DNA of 64,000 nt, taken from assembly GCA_033439765.1 (NCBI GenBank), contig JAULSN010000002.1, positions 806,001 to 870,000 of the forward strand. Reading direction: 5' to 3'. This stretch comes from Lasiosphaeria ovina (taxonomy: Eukaryota; Ascomycota; Sordariomycetes; Sordariales; Lasiosphaeriaceae). A program made the translations under genes and the position numbers. The first letter of the stretch is position 1, and each line of letters starts with the position of its first letter. This document shows positions 1-10,487 of the stretch, piece by piece. Under the pieces are notes generated by a model, which worked only from the letters and a program-made list of their open reading frames with translations, did no database searches and was not told the origin of the DNA.

Positions 1-1313
1 GGCCCACCTCGCAGCGACCCTCTCTGAAGTGTCTCAGCCCCACGGATCGAGAGTCCCCGCAAACTGACGGCGCCACTATCCGTACGGCGACCAAATATTT
101 TTCACGGCCCGAGCGACCTGGGATGCCGAGCTAGTCCTTCCAGTTTGGTGACCGCACCTCCCTACCGATCAGTCAGAGTTCGTATCGTTGAAACACGCCC
201 GAGTCCCGAACGGAATGTCGGTCGGGCATCTGACAACTGCAATTAGCTTTCCACCTAGGTAGTTAGTTGCCTAGCCCCCACGGAACCCTAACTCAAAAGT
301 TCTCCGGGGCCGCCTGTCGCGGGTTTTCGCCAGTCAGAGTCAGGAGTCAGACAGCGCATCCATGTCCGTCTTCGTCTTGTTGCCTGCCTGTGGCATAACT
401 CGCAGACTAAGATTGGCATGACCATGATTACAATTATTATTGCTGTGAAGGGTCAACAGTGAAATTTCCCTGCTTATCCGCCTCCGCCGCCGCTAGCGGG
501 TAAGCGCTTGACCCAATGCAACGCTTTAGCCGCGCCCTGTTTTGTCCCTCCCAGTCCAGACAGACCCAACCCAACCTCCACTCCATCGCCAAGTTTCAAC
601 CCGGCAGTGTTTGGGGCGCCCACCCACTCACTGTTGGAGCACGCACTCGGCGCTGCACTGCAACCGTACAACGAGCGTTGGGCACGCGTGCCACACGGCT
701 GCATGTGTAGGAAGTAAAGTGCACACGGCCGGTACAGTACATGCTTACTTACATACAATACATATTACAGGAGTATACTGTACCATGATGACACCCTGCC
801 TGCTGGTGGATGCCCTACGCTGGCGGCCTGTCATCGCCTGCCGCGGCCTGCCGTGGCCTCTGCCTGTCCCAGACCCAAACCCCCCAGCTCAGTTAAATTT
901 CCCTCTTGCCGGGAGTCACGTCTTCCGCGGTCTTCAGCCCCCTTCCCTCCCCTCCCCTACCCTCCCTCCCCTACCTTCCCCGAGGACCCTGACAGGCAGT
1001 GCATACTTAGTATAGACGTCGCCCTCCACAGGCCCTTATCCCGACTGACGGTATATCCCTGCGACGCTCGTACTGACCCGTACTGGCAGCAGCTCGCTCA
1101 AATATCCCACACTGCCCAATCGTCGTGGCAGGGCTGGCCTGTCTGTTCCATCTGCTCGCTTTCTTCTTTGGGCCTTTAATTTCTGGGCCTCGGATATAAC
1201 CTGTCGAGAAAGCGCGCTCCCATCTCCGGAGCCATCATAGACCTCACGAGTTCCTTTGCTTTCTGTTGTTTCCCTTCAGGTTTCTCTGTCTAGTCCCCTA
1301 TCCCGTCGCAAAC
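1..1313. other. Gene-free left edge and SUR7 upstream region
   Basis: I recognise no gene here. Open frames are short and compositionally biased, with C-rich tracts around 880-1000. The last few hundred bases should hold the promoter and 5' UTR of the SUR7/PalI gene starting at 1314; no convincing TATA box stands out. A gene lying mostly outside the window cannot be excluded. Confidence 0.5.
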
Positions 1314-2571
1314 ATGGCGCGCTTCCCCCTGCTCAATCTCCTGCCCGCTGTCTTCTCTCTCTTCTCCTTCGCCTTGATCCTCGTCGTGCTTCTTGCCGGA
1401 GTGAACAACACATTATCGAATGTCTTCTTCCTCAAGGTCAGTTGTTCCACCGTGCCCCGGCAAAATATCTGGCGAACCCCTACTAACTGAAGCCCCCCCC
1501 CAGACCGACACAACCAATCTCAAAGTGCCCCCAAAGCTCGGGAACTCGACCTTCCTCGCCGGCCTCTCGGCAGTCTCGGGCACCGACTTCGTAGGCCAAG
1601 ACGCCACCGCAGCCTCCCTCGGGCTCGCCAACACGTACACGATCGGCGTGCTGGCCGTGTGCGGGCACTTCGCCGACGGCTCCGTGTCGTGCTCGCGGCC
1701 GCAGTTCAACTTCTGGTTCAACCCGGCGACGGACCTGCGGCTCGACAGCACGTCGCTGCAGGGCAACTACCCGCCGGGCTACCTGACCGCCATCTCGGAC
1801 TACTCGCGGCTCAACCGCTTCCTGCCGGGCGCCTACGTGTCATCTGCGCTCTTCGTGTGGGCCGCGTCGCTCGCGGCCTGCTGCTCGGCGGTCCTGGCCG
1901 CCGTCGTCAGCGTCATCGCCACGGTGCTGCTGTTCGCCGCCAGCATCGGCGGCATCGTCATCTTCAAGCACCTCAACGACGCCATCAACGGCAACTTCGC
2001 CGCCTCGGGCCTCAGCAGCTCCCTCGGCAGCATCCCCACCGCCCTCAGCTTCGTCGCCTTCGCCTTCGCCCTGCTGAGCTCCATCGTCTACGTCATCCGC
2101 GCCCGCGACGAGAGCTCCGGCCGCGGCAGGCGGCGCGGCGTCGAGGCTCGCAGCGTCGGCGGCCCCGAAAGCGGCTACGGCTCTGCCGCCGCCGCCGCCA
2201 TCCCTGGCGAGAAGCCCTCCGGCGCCCGCGGCCTGTTGAGCCGCCTGCCGCTCGTCGGCGGCCTGCGGCAGCAGCGCTACACGCAGATCGAGAAGCAGCA
2301 GGACGCCGCCTCGCAGAAGGAGCCCATGCTCGCCGCCGCCGCCGGCGGGTCTCCCGACGGCATCCGCCCCAAGCGCCTCGACGAGGACTGGGCGGCGCCC
2401 GACGACTTCTCTGCCAATAACAATAACAACAACGGCAGCGGCCAGCCCGGTGCCCGCTCCCCGGCCCCGTCCGGCATCCCCTTTCTCAGCCTCGGCGGCA
2501 ACAAGCCCGTCAAGGACCTGAACACGGCGTACGAGCCGTACAGCAGCACCACGACTAGCACGGCGCATTAG
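1314..2571 (+). CDS. SUR7/PalI family plasma-membrane protein
   Basis: Two exons, 1314-1436 and 1504-2571, encode 396 aa. The 67-bp intron has a perfect TACTAAC branch site. The protein has a four-helix claudin-like layout: TM1 at about residues 9-29, an extracellular loop with a Cys pair (C94, C104) followed by a Trp, then TM2-TM4 at about 154-176, 178-196 and 221-239. A hydrophilic, Gly/Ala/Asn-rich cytoplasmic tail of about 155 residues follows. In the family, Sur7 marks eisosome-associated membrane domains, and PalI/Rim9 helps ambient-pH sensing. The Cys-containing loop favours the Sur7 side, but that assignment is inference. The start at 1314 is chosen because the family's hydrophobic N-terminus begins there. 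A MITE-like element lies 170 bp after the stop. Confidence 0.85.
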
Positions 2572-2732
2572 GCTGAAGCATGGTAGTTGGTTGGTGTGGT
2601 TAGTGGCATGGTCTAGTTTCTTCCTGTGGCGTTTTTGTTGTCTTTCTTTTTGTTGTTGGGGTATTCTGACTTGGGGGCTTGGGCGGTGGCGGCGTTTTGG
2701 CTCTCCCTCCAGCCCACGATGGCGGCGCGAGC

Positions 2733-2741
2733 CTTGTTTTA
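2733..2741. repeat. Left 9-bp target-site duplication
   Basis: The sequence cttgtttta abuts the left inverted repeat of the MITE and is identical to 3366-3374. Confidence 0.65.
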
Positions 2742-3365
2742 GAGGAGGTCTCTTCGAACCGTAGAAAACGTCTATTCGAACCATAGTGAAGCCAAAAAGT
2801 ACATTGAAATCGCCGCCAAGCCACCAGCCCAGCCAAATTCCTGTTTTGCTTAACTTCAGATGGCCTATACAATGCAGGCTCAACTGCGCCCGTAACCCGG
2901 ACCCCCCCCCCCCCCACCTCCAAACTTAGCCAATACCTTCAATTGAGGGCATCGCCAAATCCACCAAAACCTTCAACCACAAATACGTTAACACGTAGTA
3001 CAGGGACTCGTCGGACTACCTGGGCTTTGGCGGCTGCATTTGATGCTCAACAAAGCAGTGATCTCGGCGATGCCTAGGTAGGGTAGGTTTTCATTGCATT
3101 TTTGGGCATGTTACGTAAGTAGTAGACCTAATAACGAAGGAAGCTTCGGATTTTATTACAGAAATGAACGATTTGAGCGAATCTACGTCCCTGAGATTGA
3201 ATTGCCATACCGAAGTATGTTGACGTTAGCGATGTGTAATTGAACTGCGACTGCTGCGTATATAAGAATTAGTGCCTTTTTTAGTGCAAAAAGTGGATTT
3301 TTCCTGGGCGCGCCTTTGTACCTACGGTTCGAATAGACGTTGCTTACTGTCCGAAGAGACGACCT
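2742..3365. mobile_element. Non-autonomous MULE-like MITE, 624 bp
   Basis: The ends are inverted repeats. Positions 2743-2782 match the reverse complement of 3326-3365 at 33 of 40 bases, sharing the blocks gtctcttcg and aacgtctattcgaacc. Both ends are flanked by the same 9-bp direct repeat cttgtttta (2733-2741 and 3366-3374), as expected for a target-site duplication. Nine-base duplications with TIRs of about 40 bp are typical of Mutator-like elements. The interior is AT-rich and carries no transposase, so this is a non-autonomous or decayed copy. The left end may be shifted by one base. Seven TIR mismatches suggest an old insertion or RIP-type mutation. Confidence 0.7.
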
Positions 3366-3374
3366 CTTGTTTTA
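3366..3374. repeat. Right 9-bp target-site duplication
   Basis: This is an exact copy of 2733-2741, directly after the right inverted repeat of the MITE. Confidence 0.65.
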
Positions 3375-3790
3375 ATACCATTTTCAAGGGGGAATATAAT
3401 GTAAATAAATAAACAAAGACTCTTTCGGTACCGTTTAACCGTTAGACTTTGCGCAATGCCGCGGCATATGCTTAATTGTGTTCGTGGTGACTTTTAGGGT
3501 ATAAGCCATTTTCACTTCGGTTATAGATTTACACGGTGAAAGTCGCTCCTAGACTAGAGTAGGCGGAGGAAAATATATAAGCAAATAATCGCGGAGACTT
3601 GAAGAGGTTTTTGGTGCAGTTATGCTTTTGCTTCACTCTAGGTTGTTGACATGGTAGCTTCACATTTGCAGGTTGTTGTGAACGGGTTACGTTCCCGATA
3701 ATTTTTCCAGAGCTTTATAGGCATATCATATACCGAACCCTATTTACTTCCAAGCGCTGGTGGAGATATTGCGTGACACTACGTCTACGT

Positions 3791-5803
3791 CTATAGACTG
3801 AAGTACATGCTGTCATAATCCAAGAGCTCACGTAACCAATTCCAGGCGGCTTCGTCCGTCGGACGCACCATCCAGTCCCAACAGTTCACCTCGGGCCATT
3901 CGTCCTCCTTGCATCTCTCCATCTCCCGCGGGTCTCGCAACGTACTCCGCCATCCTAGGGTGAGGGGCACGTCAATGTGCCACTCTATCTCAGATCTCGG
4001 AAAGCGCGCCACCATCCTAAACCTATCCTTCCTTGCTGCCTGCTGCTGCTCCCATTCGGCCAGCTCGCCTTCATATCCCTCAGCCACGATCTCTCGTCGC
4101 TCGGGCTGCACCGCCTCTGCTTCTTCCTGGCAGGAGTAGATGAAGTCGGCCAGATCGTGGTCCATGGAGCGAATGGGTAGGCCGAGCGCTCTTGGCAACC
4201 GGTAAGCGGCGCTCGGCGGCACGTCTCCGGCCAGCGTCAGCAAGGAGAGGTTCGGGAAGCCCCCTTCCTCGATCAGGTCCAAGAACTTGCTCTCCAAGGC
4301 AACGCAGTGCTGCTGCAGGTCCTTGAGATGGTCGTAGTCCCACTTTTCGCTTCCGTCGAAGCGCGGGATGTAGTCGGGATCAACGTCAAACCGGCAGCAT
4401 GTGTCGAAGATGATTTTCAGGTGCTGCAGCTGCGGGCAATGTTTCTTGAGAATCCCCAGACTACTGGGCCAGTCCCTCAACTGCCAGTCCCTCCCTATCA
4501 GCTCTATATCACCGGGGTAGTCTCCGGATCTCTCGGAGTATGACCACGGCTCGGGCGGGTACACGGCGTCGTCCAGTCTCCGCCGGCTCGGGCAGTAGCA
4601 GTTGAACTGGATCTCGACCTCCTTCACGAGGTCCAGGTGCGTGTGGTTCCTCAGCTTGTACAAGGCCGTCCTGGGCCGCAGCTCGAGAGCGCGGTACCGC
4701 CTCGGGCGCGCCTCGCGCCTGATCTGCTTGCAGGTTCGCAGCAGTCCGGCGCCGGCGTGCTCGCGCTCGCGCCACGATACGAAACGCCTCTTGCTGAATG
4801 CCAGGTCGTAGATCTTGTCACGAATCTCCCGGGGGAAGTCCAGGAAGCCGATCTTTGGTTCCATCTTGACCTCGGGCTCAGGCTCGGGCTCCAATGTCAT
4901 TGTCTCCAAAATTTCGTCCGACTTCCAGCGGTCGTCGTCTGGGTCGTAACGCCAGTTGTCGGTCCTGTCCCCGAGATCGGTGCGACGATGAACCCACAGG
5001 TTCCAGTTATACTCCTCGGGAAACGTGGGATTGACCAAGGTGGCGGATATGAGATCCTTAAAGTGGCCGTCAGACGCACCGGGTTGCACCTCAGGTTGCA
5101 TTTTCCAAGAGAGCCCCTTTTCAAGATGGTGCGCAAGTTCCTTGGGCATATTGGTGAGAATAATCTCCTTGCAGAAGGTATAAGAGAGGAGGAAGTCGGG
5201 CAGATATCCGAGTAATTCGTCCATATATTTGCAGGAGCGCGGCTCGTCTCGGCAACAGGAAATCAGTTGCACCCGAATGGTCTTCAAGTTGACCCTGTTC
5301 TTGAGCAAAAGCTCGAGCGCCGGTCCAAAGCCATGTACCAGCTCGTCCAACATGTTTCCGGTGTTGTCGCAGCTGCTTATGATAGTACATGCGAACTCAA
5401 GTGAAAGGTCGCGAATATGACGGACATGGGGGCCGGCGATGTTTTGGATGTAGTTCCACTGAGAGTACGGGTGGTAAATGACGACATCCCGGTAGATATA
5501 AGCGGATGCCTCTTCATAAATACGCCTCGAGACAAGGAGCAACCCTTGGTCGGTCCTGGACGCGATTCTATGTCTGCGCTCCAGGGCCTGCGGCGCGTAT
5601 TCGGGAGTCCACCACTTGTGCACGTAAAATATGCGTTCATCTCCACGGAAAAATTGGTGGTAGATCTTCTCCCGCACATTGTAGGGGAGGTCAAAAAAGG
5701 TCAACTTCCGCTGCTTCTCTGGCATAGCAGTCGCCGAGGAAGGGACCAGGAGCGCCAAAGTCTGTCCAACTTTCTCTGGTGCTGACTGGACGCCTATTTT
5801 CAT
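3791..5803 (-). CDS. Uncharacterised protein with two F-box/2EXR-like domains
   Basis: A single open frame gives 670 aa. Two related segments each begin with a short helix of the form LxFFDLPxxVREKIY (about residues 34-50) and IGFLDFPREIRDKIYD (about residue 316 on), each followed by a region with an LLxxxxxIxxEA pattern. This is the 2EXR/F-box-like architecture common in filamentous ascomycetes, here duplicated in tandem. Such proteins are mostly uncharacterised; some F-box relatives recruit substrates to SCF ubiquitin ligases, but nothing here proves that. An in-frame ATG at 5866 lies upstream of a TATATA motif (5851-5856), so the start at 5803 is preferred. ATG 5725, just before the first domain, is also possible. 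Confidence 0.75.
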   Translation of the reverse strand: MKIGVQSAPEKVGQTLALLVPSSATAMPEKQRKLTFFDLPYNVREKIYHQFFRGDERIFYVHKWWTPEYAPQALERRHRIASRTDQGLLLVSRRIYEEASAYIYRDVVIYHPYSQWNYIQNIAGPHVRHIRDLSLEFACTIISSCDNTGNMLDELVHGFGPALELLLKNRVNLKTIRVQLISCCRDEPRSCKYMDELLGYLPDFLLSYTFCKEIILTNMPKELAHHLEKGLSWKMQPEVQPGASDGHFKDLISATLVNPTFPEEYNWNLWVHRRTDLGDRTDNWRYDPDDDRWKSDEILETMTLEPEPEPEVKMEPKIGFLDFPREIRDKIYDLAFSKRRFVSWREREHAGAGLLRTCKQIRREARPRRYRALELRPRTALYKLRNHTHLDLVKEVEIQFNCYCPSRRRLDDAVYPPEPWSYSERSGDYPGDIELIGRDWQLRDWPSSLGILKKHCPQLQHLKIIFDTCCRFDVDPDYIPRFDGSEKWDYDHLKDLQQHCVALESKFLDLIEEGGFPNLSLLTLAGDVPPSAAYRLPRALGLPIRSMDHDLADFIYSCQEEAEAVQPERREIVAEGYEGELAEWEQQQAARKDRFRMVARFPRSEIEWHIDVPLTLGWRSTLRDPREMERCKEDEWPEVNCWDWMVRPTDEAAWNWLRELLDYDSMYFSL

Positions 5804-5850
5804 GGTTTGGGAAGCTTTGGTCGTGATCAAGTACACCAGTGGCTGTAGTG

Positions 5851-5856
5851 TATATA
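5851..5856 (-). promoter_or_regulatory. Candidate TATA box
   Basis: A TATATA motif lies about 50 bp upstream of the chosen ATG at 5803 of the 2EXR-like gene and argues against the further-upstream ATG at 5866. Confidence 0.4.
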
Positions 5857-5866
5857 GACGCTTCAC

Positions 5867-6699
5867 ACTAACAGAATGTTACACCATGGATCAGGTTCAG
5901 ATATGTGTAGGAAACGTAGCGTGTGAGAAGGTAAAAGTATTGTACCTGAGTATCCACAAAGAAAACTTACTGAGTGAGTGGAATTCGGGGAGTGGGTAGT
6001 TATATGTGGTAGCGACTGGCGACGCAATGAGGCGGCTGGCGAGTTTGCTTGCGCTGTGTGATGCTTGTGTTGTCTAGTATGCACTGCAAGAGGCGTTCCG
6101 AGTTAGGGACAAGTATGAGTCAAAGAATCAGAGTGTGCGCGGCAGCAGGTCGAGGAATACCAAGTAGCAAGCAGGGTTGTATGAGAGAGTAGAGAAAGGA
6201 GTAGAGTAGAGGAGTAGAGAAGTAGGAGTAGAGGGATGGAGGTGGTGGAGGGTAAAGAAGTAAAAACAGTAGAAGTGGCGCAGAAGAGAAGTAAAATAAG
6301 TGAGCGAGGAGGGGCGGACGGAGAGGGGGGGAGCAACGAGCCTGGAACCGCATGTGATATGGTCAGGTGCGTAACAGATTGGACGGAGGCCGAGGCATAT
6401 CTACTCAAAGTTTGCAGACGGAGCGCAGAGGGACACCTGGTGATTTCATGGCCGATGGGGCGGGGCAGATCCTACTCTAGATGTACATGTGATTGTATGC
6501 CCAACAGATGATTGTTATCAGACGAGAGGACAGTGGGCGGCAAAGAGTTTGAATCCAGCACTAAGTACCATGTAAGCCGCTAGCCGTATACGCGGTACAA
6601 ATTTTGGTTCAAACTTTTTGCCGCCCACTGTACGAACACGCTAAATTTAAACCTTGATTGTTCCGCCAGCGGCTTCATTGAACGATTACTGTTCAGCCG
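5867..6699. other. Intergenic region with a 100-bp MITE
   Basis: This is the upstream region of the 2EXR-like gene on one side and the 3' flank of the TRAPPC12-like gene on the other. It contains a purine-rich stretch (about 6180-6340, repeated gtagag/gaggag words) and the MITE at 6531-6630. No credible gene was found. Confidence 0.55.
6531..6630. mobile_element. 100-bp Tc1/mariner-like MITE
   Basis: Terminal inverted repeats of 24 bp begin cagtgggcggcaaa and match at 22 of 24 positions between the two ends. The right end is followed by TA, the duplication expected for Tc1/mariner elements; the left is preceded by GA, so one base has probably changed. The element is exactly 100 bp, non-coding, and its core contains short palindromic words. 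It lies about 70 bp beyond the stop of the TRAPPC12-like gene. Confidence 0.7.
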
Positions 6700-7924
6700 C
6701 TACTGCAGTTTGAAATCTGCATTAGTCTTCTCCCAGCCGTTGGGCGTCTCGTCCATCGATGCCACTTTCTCCGACAACTTAATCTTCAGGCCCTTCGCTC
6801 TCTCCGTACACAATTCGTACATGGTTGTCAAGTTGAACAACAGGGTGTGCGAGGAACAGCCCGAGTCTACGAAGCTCTCGAGCAGAGTTTTGCCCTGGAA
6901 TGCGTTAGCGCCTAGCAGACGGGAATGACCGCGACTGAAAGAAAGATTGACATACCTCCCGCATCCTCCCCACATAGAGCAGACAGACCGCCATGTTAAC
7001 TCCAATCATCTCGTCGTCCGACTGCTCTTTCAACTCTCTCCAGCGCGCTAGTGCCGCCACATACTCGCCGTCCGCCATGTCACACAGAGCGGCTATCGTC
7101 TGCTCGACAACCTCGTCCACCTGCCCGGGTTTCATGCACCGCCGGGCGGCCTCGACATCTCCCAGATGGAGCCACAGCAGCGCTTTGGCCGTCGCCATCT
7201 TCCCGTCCCCTCGGTCCTTGAGCGATGCAAGGTGATGGGCGGCGCCAGTGAGGTCGTCCATCTCAACCAGCGCGCCGACGACCCTGATGCCGAGATCCGC
7301 GAGCCTGTCCTTCCAGAGCTCGCGGGCCGAGTTGTCGTGGCGCGTAGTTGCCTGGGCCAGGCGATCGCGGGCCTCCCGCGCCAGCTCGTAGTAGCTCATG
7401 ACGGCACGCCGGGGGTCTCCAAAGCCCATAGCCTGGAGCCTGACGTTAAGGACGCGCAGCTCCCAGGGGACGAGATGCAGGCCCGTGGCCTCGTCGACGT
7501 AGAAGGAGCTGTTGAGGTCTTCGAGCGTCTTCACTTCCTGCGCTGCAATGGGCGTGGCGTCAATGAGCGTCAGACAGGCGAAGCGCGTGTACAAGAGTTC
7601 AAAGATAAGGACGTGGTCCGATGGGTCGGGCGGCGCGAGGCCACCGGCGCCAGTGAGAGCCTGCGTGGCAGAGATGGCAGCCGCACGATACTGGCCCCGC
7701 GCCAGCAGATCTGGGATCGACGTGTCGGGGGAAGGCTGCTTGGATGAGTTGCGGAAGGAGGGAGGGACATTGAGGGGCGTCAGGGGATGGTAGATCTCAG
7801 GGCGGAGAAGATAGGAAAAGTCCTTGGGACGTGGCGTCATGCGCCTGGGAACCGGCGAGTGAGCCACCGACCGCGGAAGCGGGGAGGCGAGGCCCGGGCT
7901 TCTTGCCGGGCCCAGCAGAGCCAT
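6700..7924 (-). CDS. TRAPP complex subunit 12-like TPR protein
   Basis: Exons 7924-6956 and 6894-6700 (intron 6895-6955, 61 bp) encode 387 aa. The protein has an N-terminal Pro/Ser-rich segment, a conserved block reading LLRPEIYHPLTP, then helical TPR-like repeats through the centre. The C-terminal block SSHTLLFNLTTMYELCTER, coded by exon 2, is the most conserved part of the fungal TRAPPC12 family. TRAPPC12 belongs to the metazoan TRAPPIII complex, which acts as a Rab1/Ypt1 exchange factor in ER-Golgi traffic and autophagy; a similar trafficking role here is inference. The acceptor was chosen so that MRE joins GKTLLES in phase. An alternative acceptor 18 bp upstream would add six residues. 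Confidence 0.8.
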
Positions 7925-10045
7925 TCTCTGGGATTGTTGAGGCGACAGGGGCGATGGCAGAGGCCCTCTGGGGCAATGTCAGGAAAGCGCAGACCCCAGA
8001 CCGACACTTCTGGGCAGGAGCTTTGCCAGAAACGGAAGGATGAAGGCACTCACTGGTCAATGTCAAGCGGCCCTTTGGTCGAGGAGCGCGGACGTGTTGC
8101 TAGACAGTAGGAAATTAGCTTCGCTGCCTGAACCTTAAAACCCAAGCCTGGCCAACCAACTGCACTCGGAACAGGCGAGAACGAAGTTTGGATGCCGTCG
8201 CGACTGCCACTTGGCTACCTTAGGTACCTGGGAGCTGTGCCAGCCCCTACGGTTCACGCTGCCGTGTGTCCAGTGTCGCTAATCACCCGGCGCTTCCCCA
8301 ACCCATGCCCCAACCCGATCCCCCCCCCTTCCAAAAGACAGCGACATACCTTTGACGCCAGATTTTGTCCGGGCATGGCCCTTTGGGTCCTTTAGTGGAT
8401 CCATGGTTGAGACTGCCTCACTTGGCAATTTGATGCTTGTTGGATCGGTCGTCGTGGCAATGCGCCAACGCCGTTTGAAGGAATGACGTTGAGAAAAGTG
8501 GATCCAGCGCATGGCAGGCAGCTGTGGGCAGCTGTCATGCCTTCAATGGCCTAACACAGCTGCCTGAAGAGGTTTAAAGGAGGCGGACCTGAGGCCAATG
8601 TGGAACAGTTGCTAGATTTTATTTACATTACAATCTCATTATGCCGGGTTATTCATCTTGTGCCCGCTAATTAACACGCCCGGTGCACCCTAATCCGGTG
8701 ATTCCGTGAAGCTTGTCCGGCTTGTCTGCCGATGAACATGTTCAACGCCATGCGCCCTCGCTTCGTCCTCCGCCTCGCCCTCCTCATCAGTTACGGGGAT
8801 CGTGATTCTGCATATCCTGCTACTCTCCAAATCGTTTTCCAGTTCGTTCGTATTGGCCGAACGTCTTCGGTATTCCAATGCCGGTGTTGCGTTATCCTTT
8901 GTTGCATCCGCCCTCAATCTCTATTGCCGGGATGCCAGCCGTCCGACGTTGTAAAATGAAAGTTCACTTCCTGACAGCCTTCGCTATCAGTTCTGCCATG
9001 TTCATTCCGATGTGGAGCTTGAGTAAGTATGCCAGAGGGTGGGCTTGTATATAACTGTAGTGCCTTTTCTTGTCAGCGCGTCATGCATGGGTGGCGGAAT
9101 GGACAACAGAAGAGGGGAGGCTGTTTACACAGTATCGTCGGGAAGAGACATAGTGGCAATTATCAAGTTTAAGGTTGTCAAATGGCAGCGTTGAGCCTGT
9201 AACTCCACACAGTTTCGCAGGGCAATTTGGTGGAGACACGAATTATACTCCTGCATCTCGGCATAGTTTAAGGTTTGACATATCGTTGCAAGACAGGCAT
9301 CAGGTTTTTTTCCTAAGGACATAATCTCCGCGGATTGGCGCCTGATCCACAATAGCTTTATCAGCTTTCCAGGCAAAGAGACAGCAAAGCCTGAGGCCCG
9401 GATACTGCGAGATATTCCATTCCCATTGGACACATCCACTCTAGCTTAAGGTGTGTGACCGAACGTCAACATAGAAGTCTTGCCGTCTGTTCATCGTAAA
9501 GTCTCACACTTGAATGATTGATGTTAGTCCTTCGAGTCAATCTACCATCCTAGAAACTCGCCAATCTGAAAACTCGAGTGTTTTACTATAACCCAGACTC
9601 TCAATGGACTCTCATTTGACATGGTTTGAAAGAGGTTGAGGTGAAGAATCAAGGACTCGAGATGCCTTCTGAACTGTTTACTAGTGGCTGGGAGATAACT
9701 TGGAAGACAATTCATCGACCTGAGATAATGATAATAATTTACGGTGACTAGGTTCAAAAAACCTCATTAGTAAATCTTTAAATATTCACACCGTCAAAGA
9801 GTAGTTCTAGTTGGTCTAATTGATCCATGTGAATAGTGCACTAATGGAAGTTGACGAATGCAAATCAACCACAAATCTAATATTAGGAAAGTCCTTTTTT
9901 TGTACTCCGCATGAGATGTTTTATAGTTACAAGTCTTCTGAAGAGTAAAAAACCCAGCCGTGTCATATAAATCGTCATAAACCCAAAAGCCTACATCTCT
10001 CTTCTTCATCCACCCCAACCTCAACATCCCAGCGACCCGCGCTGA
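7925..10045. other. Gene-poor stretch, partly AT-rich
   Basis: The segment beside 7925 is the promoter side of the TRAPPC12-like gene. A weak candidate for a short spliced secreted peptide lies at 8956-9153. A 104-codon minus-strand frame at 9125-9439 reads like natural protein but matches nothing I can name. From about 9440 to 10020 the sequence is AT-rich with no coding signal, as in decayed or RIP-affected DNA. Confidence 0.45.
8956..9153 (+). CDS. Candidate small secreted peptide (weak)
   Basis: Exons 8956-9022 and 9077-9153 would encode 47 aa, joined across a 54-bp intron with a strong GTAAGT donor and a TTGTCAG acceptor. The first exon gives MKVHFLTAFAISSAM, a good signal-peptide start, ending near residue 21. 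The mature part would be about 26 residues, rich in Trp, Glu, Arg and Thr, without cysteine. No homologue is recognised. The support is only the splice signals and the hydrophobic leader; the chance of a fortuitous frame is high. Confidence 0.2.
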
Positions 10046-10487
10046 CTACTCGCCCCGCCCCTGGGCCTCATACACCTTCATGGCCTGCTCCAGGCCCTCC
10101 AGGCTCGAGCGGTCGCCGTACGCATCGGCGAGCAGCGACTCGCGGCGCCTCCTCTCGGCCTCGGCCTGTTCCGCGGCCACCGACATGGCGAGGTGCTTGT
10201 CGACCTGCGCGTCGCGGTACGCGGTGACGCCGTAGCCGACGCCGACGAGGGCGACGATGGGTGGTATCCTTTACTCGCCGAACAGGTCTTAAGTCAGCTA
10301 CCCCTGAATGGGGGGGATCCAAGAGTTGATGGGGGAGGTCTGGAGGAGGGCGGCAAAGATGAAAGGGGAGGGCAAACCATTTCATCCCCTGCCCGCGGGA
10401 GGCATTGTGCAGGTATGGGAGGTAGCTCGGGTGCACGCGGGCCGAGGTAGAGAGCAGGCGTGCTCCCGGTGTCGGGCGGCTGGCCAT
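10046..10487 (-). CDS. Small single-pass, probably mitochondrial membrane protein
   Basis: Exons 10487-10378 and 10268-10046 (intron 10269-10377, 109 bp) encode 110 aa. The N-terminus MASRPTPGARLLSTSARV is Arg/Ser-rich without acidic residues, like a mitochondrial presequence, with an RxLLSTSA motif typical of cleavage regions. Exon 2 supplies one hydrophobic segment (IPPIVALVGVGYGVTAY), then a charged Glu/Arg-rich helix (about residues 55-80) and a polar C-terminus. The splice joins MK to W and IPPIV in phase. The layout suggests a small inner-membrane accessory protein, but I cannot name the family. The donor GTTTGC is slightly off consensus. Confidence 0.65.

Larger units (their letters stand above)
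2572..3790. other. Intergenic region holding a MITE-like element
   Basis: There is no gene. The first 170 bp are SUR7 3' flank, including a C-homopolymer near 2904-2918. Positions 2742-3365 form a MITE-like element (own entry). The remaining AT-rich part to 3790 is the 3' flank of the convergent gene ending at 3791. Confidence 0.6.

Noticed and set aside
1840..2883. 347-codon minus-strand open frame
   Set aside because: It lies antisense to the conserved SUR7 exon and its Ala/Gly/Asp-rich composition is the mirror of GC-rich codons.
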